A program made the position numbers and the translations under genes. The notes beneath the pieces were generated by a model. The model saw nothing but the letters and a program-made list of their open reading frames with translations, did not search any database and had not been told where the DNA came from. DNA of 44,658 nucleotides from Saprospiraceae bacterium (GTDB lineage: Bacteria; Bacteroidota; Bacteroidia; Chitinophagales; Saprospiraceae): NCBI GenBank assembly GCA_016787415.1, contig JAEUUT010000138.1, positions 1 to 44,658 on the forward strand, read 5' to 3'. Positions 32,837-40,177 of the stretch are shown one piece after another. Position 1 is the first letter of the stretch, and each line of letters begins with the position of its first letter.

Positions 32837-35620
32837 GTGCAATTCCCAATTTTGTTTGTTTGTTTGTTTGTAGTTTCGTTTCGACTTGTAGGACAGCCCT
32901 GTTCATGCGCACCTAGTTCTTCCTTTAAGTGTATTACTGTTACTGCTCTGGATGATATTCCTGTTCTTATTAGCAATGGGGACTTGTTGGATTATGCACC
33001 GGCATCTACAATGCCTCAATTCCTGGTTGTTGATGGAGAACTGAATCTTAGAGACCTTGTAAACTCTGCTACCTACACTTTTGCACCTGGCTCACATATC
33101 ATCATGCTACCCAATTCCAAAATCAGTGTGAGAAAAAAAATTCTGATTAGTGGCACCGTCATCGAAGGATGTAGTGCTACATGGGGAGAGATTGATGTTC
33201 TGAACAATGGAGAAGTGACCATCATGGATTCCGAAGTAAGGGATGCATGTATAGGCTTGAATTTAAATAACGGTTCCAAACTCCAGGCAGTACGCAATTT
33301 GTTTTCCAATAATTCTCATGGAATACAGGCGGTTAATAGCAGTTTTACTTTGTTAGGAGAGGGAATTGCCCATAATTTATTTGAATCTCCTGCAAATAAT
33401 GTCTCTTGCATCATCGGTCCAAGCGGTGCTGAACCTGTGAGAGGTATTTTTTTGGACAACACGTCTTTCACAAAAATTGGAAATACAAATGGTGTGGATG
33501 GTCCCAATATTTTCTCAACGCCAATCGGGATTGAAACTAAAAATACCAATTTTGAAGTGGAAGATAGTCGATTTGAGAACAGGCCAGCCTCCAGCACTTA
33601 TTATGCAATCAGGATGGCAGGGACTGGGGCTACATTTACTGCTACTATAAAAGGCCTTGGGCTCACTACGGGCAATGAAATGGTTTTTAATTATTGGAAT
33701 GGTGTCCGCATTCAGAATTATAATTTGACACTCACAGATGCCTTATTCGATCAGACTCAAGTAGGGGTTGAGTACATTAATTCCAGTCGGAACGTAAGTG
33801 TCGATATTAACAATAATAAGTTTGATAACCTCTGGGGAGTAGGTGTTTCCTTCAACCAATCCCGGTTTTTAACGGTAAATGTGTCCAATAACAGTTTTGT
33901 GGATAGATCGACCGACATTTCCAATACCGCACGCTTTGGTATCAAGTGGCAATCGAGCATTATGACGAGTACTCCTCATGCTCTGTTCAAGGAAAATACA
34001 TTTTCTGACGATCTGAAAATAGACCCGAGCGGGTTCAGCACTTTTGATTTTGCAGGTATCAATATTGCCAATTCAACCAGTTATATTGATATTATTGGCA
34101 ATACTTTTTATCAAAATTATGCAAGTGCGACCAATCAACATGTCTTTACAGGCATAAGATCACTCAGTTCGCAACACATAAAAGTGGAAGACAATGCCGC
34201 TATCGGGGCTAACCTTGCTGCTGCTACAGACGCTTTGGCCGGATATTATTTTTACGAATCCGGAAATAACACTTTCATGTGTAACCGGGCGGAAAAAATG
34301 ACACAGGGGTTTTACTTCTATGGCCCGTTATGCGATCAGACGGATTATCAGCACAGCCGGATGGAAAATAACCTGACCGGAATGTTACTTGGCTCTGCCA
34401 ATACCATTATCGGAAAACAATCCAAAAAAGAAAACAGATGGGTAGGTTCCTTGCCTTCTGGTGGTACTGCGGAAGCACATTTCGATTTTGGAATTAATCC
34501 GGTGAATCCATTCGCATTACTCATGTCAGAATTCCAAATTAACGATCCGAATCTCGCTTCGGATTACTGGGCCAATCCAAGGATGCCTGCATTGGGGTGG
34601 TTCAACTTTAATAGCGCCCTTCCAATCTTCGAAGAATGTGCGAAAAAAGGCCCCGACCCGGATGATGATGGATCTAAATCGCGTGCACAACAGGCTGCTA
34701 TCAGTGGCGATTTTCCCAATTATCGGGGCTATGAAGCCACCGGCTGGGAAATGAATTTAATGGCTTTTGGGTCATTGACCGAACATCCCGAACTTTTGCA
34801 GGAAGGCACCCCTGATCTGGCTTTCTATCAGGTGCATGAAAATGACAACATTGCCAGGCTCTGGCATGCTTACGCTGACTGGAATCGGCTGCAACAAACC
34901 AATAGCGAGACGGAAAGTGCGCTGTATGCAAATCAGAGCGCATCCGATGCGGCCATTGCGACCTTGAAAGAAATGAATGATGGCTCCGATTTTTCAGATG
35001 AAACGCTTGCCAGTATTGCTGGAATAGAAGCCGACATCAAATCCCTTGCCGAAGGGAACGAAGCATTACACACTTCCTACGTGGCTGAAACTACTACTCG
35101 TGTGGAGCAACTTCAAAACGACCTTGAAAGCATAGAAGCAAGCAATATCTGGGAACGCAATTTGAAAACGGTACTCCAGTTGCGCGCAGAAAAACTTCTA
35201 AATCAAAGTGATGACTGGAGCAACGAACAGCGCGAAGCCCTGCAACAAATTGCCGATCAATGCCGATATGAAGGTGGAATAGGGGTGGTGCTGGCGCGCG
35301 CTGAACTGGACATTAGCAGAAAATACAACGATGAAGAAATGTGCCCCGACTTGACGGAAGAACGAGCCAGAGGGGCTGCTATATTCACAGCAACGATAAT
35401 TCCTAATCCTGCACATGATTATTGCCAGGTGCTGCTGCCATCTGCTCAGGAAGCACAGATAGAACTACGCGACCTGCATGGCCGTACGCTTTTGTATCGG
35501 AATACCCTGGGTGCTGTCGTGACACATTTGGATATTTCCAATTTAGCGTCGGGTCTTTACCTGATAGAGATAAAAACCTCTAAAGGCAAAGAGACGCACA
35601 AATTGATTGTTTCCCAATAG
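32837..35620 (+). CDS. Secreted beta-helix protein with T9SS sorting domain, possibly phase-variable
   Basis: The 927-residue frame starts at a GTG (32837). A better signal peptide begins at the ATG at 32800 (MKTIYQITARSFRAIPNFVC), which is out of frame because of a (TTTG)5 tract at 32851-32870; four units would join them. The mature protein shows parallel beta-helix character (about 70-500) with repeated Asn-rich turns such as SRNVSVDINNNKFDN and RFLTVNVSNNSFVDRS. A helical segment (about 690-830) follows, then a T9SS type A tail (about 850-927: IIPNPAHDYCQVLLP to LIVSQ). It is probably a surface adhesin or polymer-binding protein. It is more AT-rich than its neighbours. Confidence 0.85.
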   Translation: MQFPILFVCLFVVSFRLVGQPCSCAPSSSFKCITVTALDDIPVLISNGDLLDYAPASTMPQFLVVDGELNLRDLVNSATYTFAPGSHIIMLPNSKISVRKKILISGTVIEGCSATWGEIDVLNNGEVTIMDSEVRDACIGLNLNNGSKLQAVRNLFSNNSHGIQAVNSSFTLLGEGIAHNLFESPANNVSCIIGPSGAEPVRGIFLDNTSFTKIGNTNGVDGPNIFSTPIGIETKNTNFEVEDSRFENRPASSTYYAIRMAGTGATFTATIKGLGLTTGNEMVFNYWNGVRIQNYNLTLTDALFDQTQVGVEYINSSRNVSVDINNNKFDNLWGVGVSFNQSRFLTVNVSNNSFVDRSTDISNTARFGIKWQSSIMTSTPHALFKENTFSDDLKIDPSGFSTFDFAGINIANSTSYIDIIGNTFYQNYASATNQHVFTGIRSLSSQHIKVEDNAAIGANLAAATDALAGYYFYESGNNTFMCNRAEKMTQGFYFYGPLCDQTDYQHSRMENNLTGMLLGSANTIIGKQSKKENRWVGSLPSGGTAEAHFDFGINPVNPFALLMSEFQINDPNLASDYWANPRMPALGWFNFNSALPIFEECAKKGPDPDDDGSKSRAQQAAISGDFPNYRGYEATGWEMNLMAFGSLTEHPELLQEGTPDLAFYQVHENDNIARLWHAYADWNRLQQTNSETESALYANQSASDAAIATLKEMNDGSDFSDETLASIAGIEADIKSLAEGNEALHTSYVAETTTRVEQLQNDLESIEASNIWERNLKTVLQLRAEKLLNQSDDWSNEQREALQQIADQCRYEGGIGVVLARAELDISRKYNDEEMCPDLTEERARGAAIFTATIIPNPAHDYCQVLLPSAQEAQIELRDLHGRTLLYRNTLGAVVTHLDISNLASGLYLIEIKTSKGKETHKLIVSQ
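32851..32870 (+). repeat. (TTTG)5 simple repeat in the signal-peptide region
   Basis: Five exact tetranucleotides lie within the 5' end of the beta-helix gene. From the ATG at 32800 the present frame ends at TAG 32914 after 38 codons. Four or seven units would restore a continuous frame into the 927-residue protein; five or six do not. Confidence 0.9.
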
Positions 35621-35633
35621 TATTATTTCATGC

Positions 35634-35675
35634 CGGGCGTGGGGACATATCTGTTCCTACGCCCGATTTTAAGAT
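35634..35675 (+). terminator. Probable intrinsic terminator after the beta-helix gene
   Basis: GGGCGTGGGGACA pairs with TGTTCCTACGCCC (two G-U pairs) around a 4-base loop, followed by GATTTTAAG. It is the only simple hairpin of ordinary terminator size between 32837 and 38651. The T-run is short. Confidence 0.55.
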
Positions 35676-35685
35676 AGCCATTTTT

Positions 35686-37095
35686 ATGCGCTTTTGTTAT
35701 TTGCTACTGTTCACTTTATTTTTTTGCACATTATTCATAAATCTTCAAGCCCAGCAACACGACAATATCTGGATGTGGGGCTATGAAAGTGAACTTCCTC
35801 ACCCAAAGTTAGGAGGTATGAATATGGACTTTCACTACCAGCCACCTCTGATGTATGCCCAAAAGAGAAAAATTAATTTAGGCTCATATTGCGGTGTTTG
35901 TAGTGATTCGACAGGACACTTGGCATTTTATTCCAATGGGATATCTATCCAGGATACGACCCACAATAAAATGATGAATGGAGATACAATCAATCCAGGC
36001 TACATCTGGAATAACTGGCATAATGATTATTTCCCAAATGGCCCATTTTGTTTTGCTTTGCCAGCCCCTGCTCAACCCAATCACTATTACTTTTTTCATG
36101 TCTCTGGTCAATATAGCCCAGCAGCCAATGCATTTGTTTCTTCGCCTTTTTACTGGACACTGATCGACATGAATGCCAACAATGGATTGGGAAAAGTTGT
36201 GCAAAAAAATCAGGTACTCATTCCGGACGGAGATTTGCTGGTTCCAGTTGCCGTCAAGCATGGCAACGGCCGCGACTGGTGGGTAATTACCGGTATTGTA
36301 GGAGAGCCGGTGTTGTACACTTTTCTGCTGGATGCTACGGGCATTCACGGGCCATTCGAGACACCGGTAGCAAATGAATTTCCCGGGCCGGGCTATATTT
36401 CTGCAAATGCTATCTCACCTGACGGCCGCACATATGTACGTTGCGACGGAATCAATGGCCTCCATATTTATGATTTTGACCGATGCAGCGGCGCCTTCAG
36501 CAATCTGCGGGTAGTGCCTTTTGGTGAAAATGTATTCGGTTTTGCCACAGTGTTTGCTCCTGACGGAAGGCACCTGTATATTTCTTCCTGGGAAATGATA
36601 ACCGTCATAGACATTGCAGCCGAGGATATTTCTGCTACGTTTGATACGCTGGCATACTTTGATGGGAATGCAGCCCCGCAAGAACCATTTCTAACCGCTT
36701 TTTGGTACCCTCATTTAGGTTCTGATGGCAAGATTTACTATGCCACTACAAATAGTACCCTAGCTATGCACTTGATTCATCGCCCTGATTTGCCTGGGCA
36801 TGCTGCGGATGTAGAACAACATGGTTTAGTGCTTCCAAAATACAACAGTGGCACTATGTGCCTTTTCCCCAACTACCGTCTCGGTGAATGGGAGGACTCG
36901 CCCTGCGATACCCTGAATGGCGGGCATGCAGGCGACGGGTTTATCCATCTACCGTATCTGGCCCCGCCAGTGTCGCCACTGGAAGCATACCGGGTACTAT
37001 CGCCATTGGGCAAGCCGCGAAAACCTGGGAGCGCGCCTTCTGTTATGCCGCCCAGCCCGCTGGAGATGGAGATGAAGCGGAAAAACAGGAGGTGA
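35686..37095 (+). CDS. Secreted beta-propeller-like protein lacking a sorting domain
   Basis: The 469-residue protein has a signal peptide (about 1-22, ending LQAQ). Propeller-like repeats include SPDGRTYVRCDGINGLHIYD and APDGRHLYISSWEMITVIDI. LAFYSNG, KHGNGRDWWVIT and FPNYRLG are shared with the next gene, its paralogue. After FPNYRLGEWEDSPCDTL the tail turns proline- and lysine-rich (SPLGKPRKPGSAPS to KRKNRR) where the paralogue has a linker and T9SS domain. The reading frame stays open, so the export signal seems lost or replaced. It may be secreted less efficiently or be decaying (inference). Confidence 0.85.
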   Translation: MRFCYLLLFTLFFCTLFINLQAQQHDNIWMWGYESELPHPKLGGMNMDFHYQPPLMYAQKRKINLGSYCGVCSDSTGHLAFYSNGISIQDTTHNKMMNGDTINPGYIWNNWHNDYFPNGPFCFALPAPAQPNHYYFFHVSGQYSPAANAFVSSPFYWTLIDMNANNGLGKVVQKNQVLIPDGDLLVPVAVKHGNGRDWWVITGIVGEPVLYTFLLDATGIHGPFETPVANEFPGPGYISANAISPDGRTYVRCDGINGLHIYDFDRCSGAFSNLRVVPFGENVFGFATVFAPDGRHLYISSWEMITVIDIAAEDISATFDTLAYFDGNAAPQEPFLTAFWYPHLGSDGKIYYATTNSTLAMHLIHRPDLPGHAADVEQHGLVLPKYNSGTMCLFPNYRLGEWEDSPCDTLNGGHAGDGFIHLPYLAPPVSPLEAYRVLSPLGKPRKPGSAPSVMPPSPLEMEMKRKNRR

Positions 37096-37136
37096 AGGGG
37101 ATATGATAAATTTTGGTTTTAGAAAAAACATTCAAA

Positions 37137-38651
37137 ATGCTTCGGATTTTACTTTTTACAGCCTGTGGGATACTACCCGCATGGCTTTCAGCACAATTGT
37201 CTGATCGGGTTTGGTTTGCCGGCTTTAATGAATTTCCGGGAGTACCGGGATATGGACACGCCATGCTTCGGCTGCAAGGCGACAGCGTTGCGGTCACACC
37301 GGAAAACCTGGCCTTTAATTTTGAAAGTACCTCGGCTGTGGCGACAGACACCGCGGGCCAGGTGCTTTTTTATAGCAATGGATGTTCGGTTGCCAATCGC
37401 CTGCATCAGATAATGCCGCATGGCGACCAGTTGAACCCTGGCGACATATCGGCACAGGTATGTCCACAAACTGGATATATCGTTCCGCAGGGGGCAATGG
37501 TATTGCCGGCTCCGGGACACTCCGACCAATATTACCTGATACACCTGGGGGCGACATATGATCCCGTTCACAAACTCAATATGGGGCCTTTATATTATTC
37601 TTTGGTCGATATGAGCCTGGAAGGTGGGCTGGGAGATGTCATTTCCAAAAACAACATCATTCTTTCCGGTACTGAACTGGGTGGTTTTACAGCCATTCGT
37701 CATGGCAATGGCCGTGACTGGTGGGTGATTGCGTCCGCATTATCAGATCATGCATGGTTTACTTTTTTGGTGACGCCTGAAGGCATTTCTTCCAGACCAG
37801 TACAACAAATACAACATTTTTGGCCCGTTTGCGAAAAAAATGGCGCACTTGCTGCATCACCAGATGGAACCAGGCTGGCTAAATGGGGAGAATGCAAAGT
37901 ATTGCAAATGGATTTTGACCGTTGTACGGGCGCTATCAATTATTCAGCAGAAATTCTTACACCTACCCAGTGGATTCCCGGAGGGGGCGTCGCTTATTCT
38001 CCTTCAGGGCGGTATTTGTACGCGACCTCGCACAATGTACTTTTTCGTGCAGATTTGGAAGCACAGGTTGCAAAGTTTGATACTTTGCGATTTTCGTACG
38101 ATCCATTCCTTTTAAGTCCATATTTTGTAAGGGGCAATTCTTTTCATTATCTCATCAACGGTTCTGATGGGCGTATTTACGGCAATCTGCCTTCGCGTGC
38201 GCGACAGTTGCACGTAATTGACAACCCTGAAGCAGCAGATATTGCAGAACTGGTTTTCCTGCCGAGAGGGCTGAAACTATCTGTTACCAATGTCAGAACG
38301 CTGCCCTTCTTTCCCAATTATGCGCTCTATGACGCTCCCGGCAGTGTATGCGATTCGCTTGGAATCAATACGCCGACTTCAGTCCATGAATATGTGGATG
38401 GATTAACATCTAACATCCAATTATATCCCAATCCTTCTTCTCATGAGGTAACTATAGATGCTGGGGATACAGGTATTCAGCAGGTACGTATCCGGAATGC
38501 ATGGGGTTATGAAGTGCAGTCTAATCACCCGTCGGCCAAAGATGGACGTCTGCACCTGCCTCTGGGTGACCTGCCTGCGGGAATGTATGTGGCAGGTATT
38601 CAATTGGAAAATGGTAAATGGGTAAGCAAGGTATTCGTCATCGCTCGTTAG
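37137..38651 (+). CDS. Secreted beta-propeller-like protein with T9SS sorting domain
   Basis: The protein has 504 residues from the ATG at 37137 (MLRILLFTACGILPAWLSAQ); a TTG start 24 bases upstream is less likely. It shares with the upstream paralogue VLFYSNG, RHGNGRDWWVIA, SPDGTRLAKWGECKVLQMDF and FFPNYAL. The C-terminal 75 residues form a T9SS type A domain (IQLYPNPSSHEVTID to WVSKVFVIAR), so it should be exported across the outer membrane and attached or released. Probably a surface or extracellular structural or binding protein; the ligand is unknown. Cotranscription with 35686-37095 is likely (41-base gap). Confidence 0.9.
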   Translation: MLRILLFTACGILPAWLSAQLSDRVWFAGFNEFPGVPGYGHAMLRLQGDSVAVTPENLAFNFESTSAVATDTAGQVLFYSNGCSVANRLHQIMPHGDQLNPGDISAQVCPQTGYIVPQGAMVLPAPGHSDQYYLIHLGATYDPVHKLNMGPLYYSLVDMSLEGGLGDVISKNNIILSGTELGGFTAIRHGNGRDWWVIASALSDHAWFTFLVTPEGISSRPVQQIQHFWPVCEKNGALAASPDGTRLAKWGECKVLQMDFDRCTGAINYSAEILTPTQWIPGGGVAYSPSGRYLYATSHNVLFRADLEAQVAKFDTLRFSYDPFLLSPYFVRGNSFHYLINGSDGRIYGNLPSRARQLHVIDNPEAADIAELVFLPRGLKLSVTNVRTLPFFPNYALYDAPGSVCDSLGINTPTSVHEYVDGLTSNIQLYPNPSSHEVTIDAGDTGIQQVRIRNAWGYEVQSNHPSAKDGRLHLPLGDLPAGMYVAGIQLENGKWVSKVFVIAR

Positions 38652-38712
38652 AGGTGTAATATTTTATGGAGTGGCGTGGATTTTTCCTCTACGGAAATAG
38701 TTGGAGCGAAAC

Positions 38713-38745
38713 TTTGCAAGACGGCTCCGGATCGTTCTATCTTTG
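38713..38745 (+). promoter_or_regulatory. Full Bacteroidota promoter for the DUF6580 gene
   Basis: A TTTG -33 element (38713-38716), a 21-base spacer and TATCTTTG (38738-38745) match the family consensus fully. Transcription is expected near 38752, giving a leader of about 60 bases before the ATG at 38811. Confidence 0.75.
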
Positions 38746-38810
38746 CAGCGTCATTTGGCTGTGCGGATGAAACCTGTTTCGACAGCGCAGCATTAAATTT
38801 TTCCAAAGAG

Positions 38811-39347
38811 ATGAAACTTCGCCTCGCGATTGCCCTTACCACGCTCGCAGCCCTTTCGCGCCTGCTCCCGCACCCCGACAATTTTACGCCCATCAGCGCT
38901 ATTGCGCTGTTTGGAGCCGCTTATTTCAGCCGGCAAGTCAGAATGCTGGCCGTGCCGTTCCTGGCATTGTTTCTCAGCGATTTGATCCTGAACAATGTCA
39001 TTTACCGGCAGTATTACCCGGAATTCACATTCATCACCTCCTGGTGGATTTATGTGGCCTTCGCGCTCGTCATGCTGATGGGCTGGGCCTTGCTTCGGCA
39101 GCAAGTGACCCCGACGCGCCTGCTTTTTGCCAGTTTGTCGGCCTCCGCATTATTCTTTCTTGTCACCAATTTCAGCGCCTGGCTCGATAGTGGTATGTAC
39201 CCACACACACCTGCCGGACTGACGGCCTGTTACGTAGCCGGCCTGCCATTCCTGAAAAATACCATCCTCGGCGACCTTTTCTTTTCCGGCCTGATGTTCG
39301 GCGCTTATGAGTGGATGGTGGGAAGGCAGCGTGCGGTAGCGGGCTGA
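38811..39347 (+). CDS. DUF6580 family multi-pass membrane protein
   Basis: The protein has 178 residues from the ATG at 38811. A longer reading from 38676 is rejected because it would include the promoter. About five membrane helices run through SRLLPHPDNFTPISAIALFG, AVPFLALFLSDLILNN, YVAFALVMLMGWALL, FLVTNFSAWLDSGMYPHT and LLFASLSASALFF. This is the conserved pattern of DUF6580, a small membrane family that looks like a transporter S-component (inference). It is followed at once by a decameric repeat element; the TGA stop abuts it. Confidence 0.88.
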   Translation: MKLRLAIALTTLAALSRLLPHPDNFTPISAIALFGAAYFSRQVRMLAVPFLALFLSDLILNNVIYRQYYPEFTFITSWWIYVAFALVMLMGWALLRQQVTPTRLLFASLSASALFFLVTNFSAWLDSGMYPHTPAGLTACYVAGLPFLKNTILGDLFFSGLMFGAYEWMVGRQRAVAG

Positions 39348-39530
39348 TAGATGAGGTTGATGAGGGTTGATAAGAGTTGATGAGGGTTGATATTCATCGG
39401 CTCGAATATGGAGCAATCTGTACCTCCATCGAGCCGATGAATATCAACCCTCATCAACCCTCATCAACCCTCATCAACCCCTTTATCAACCCTCATCAAC
39501 CCCTTTATCAACCCTCATCAACCCTCCCAA
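39348..39530. repeat. Inverted repeat built on the decamer GTTGATGAGG
   Basis: The left arm (39350-39404) is GTTGATGAGG units ending in ATATTCATCGGCTCGA. The right arm (39429-39480) is the complement, and the right side continues with CAACCCTCAT and CAACCCCTTTAT variants to 39530. The loop is 24 bases. Here the unit is 10 bases rather than 7, but the layout matches the heptamer elements. It fills the gap between two plus-strand genes. Confidence 0.9.
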
Positions 39531-39551
39531 CCACCCCTATCCATTTTTCTC

Positions 39552-40088
39552 ATGCCAAAACAAACCCTCACGCCCAAAAAAGTATCCGAAAGTCGCACGG
39601 TTATGACCGAACTGATCATGCCCAACGACACCAACCCGATGGGCAATCTGATGGGCGGATACCTCATGCGCTGGATGGACATTGTCAGCGCCATTTGTGC
39701 AGGAAAACACTGCGAAGCGCACGTGGTAACGGCTGCTGTCGACCATATTTCCTTTCAAAATCCAATTTCTCTGGGAGATGTCATCACGCTGGAAGCCAGT
39801 GTGACCCGTGCCTTCAACACGTCTGTGGAAATATATGTAGAGGTTTTTGCCAGCAATATGAAAGGCCAGCAACCACGACGTTGCAACCATGCCTATTTTT
39901 CATTTGTGGCACTCGACGACAAAAAGAAAAACCCGATTGCCGTTCCTCCTGTGATACCACTGTCGAGCGAGGAACAACAATTGTACGAGGGCGCTGCCCG
40001 CCGCCGCGAACTGCGCCTCATACTATCCGGACGGATCAAACCAAAAGATGCTACGGAAGTGCGGAAGTTTTTTGCAGATTTGGAATAA
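39552..40088 (+). CDS. Acyl-CoA thioesterase (hotdog fold)
   Basis: The 178-residue protein has the hotdog signature of the YciA/BACH group: MPNDTNPMGNLMGGYLMRWM (Asn and Asp catalytic region, with GG at the helix), AAVDHISFQNPISLGDVI, and NHAYFSFVALDD. It hydrolyses acyl-CoA to free acid and CoA; chain preference unknown. It starts at the ATG at 39552, only 21 bases after the decameric element, so any promoter would lie within the repeat. The TAA stop (40086) is followed directly by another heptamer array. Confidence 0.93.
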   Translation: MPKQTLTPKKVSESRTVMTELIMPNDTNPMGNLMGGYLMRWMDIVSAICAGKHCEAHVVTAAVDHISFQNPISLGDVITLEASVTRAFNTSVEIYVEVFASNMKGQQPRRCNHAYFSFVALDDKKKNPIAVPPVIPLSSEEQQLYEGAARRRELRLILSGRIKPKDATEVRKFFADLE

Positions 40089-40150
40089 ATAAGTCATCAG
40101 TCGGCAGTCAACAGTCAACAGTGGGCAGTCAACAGTCGTCAGTCGTCAGA
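40089..40150. repeat. One-sided CAGTCAA heptamer array
   Basis: There are about seven units (GTCGGCA, GTCAACA twice, GTGGGCA, GTCAACA, GTCGTCA twice) directly after a TAA stop, with no inverted partner. Unlike the other arrays, the coding strand is free of stop triplets; TGA occurs only on the opposite strand. Confidence 0.85.
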
Positions 40151-40177
40151 GAGGGCTGATTAATTTTAACTACAGAA

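Noticed and set aside
32837..35620. Plain pseudogene call for the beta-helix protein
   Set aside because: The 927-residue frame is intact, with a complete sorting domain; only the 5' start is offset, at a slippable repeat.
38676..38810. N-terminal extension of the DUF6580 protein
   Set aside because: The segment contains a full promoter (38713-38745), and the conserved protein begins at the ATG at 38811.
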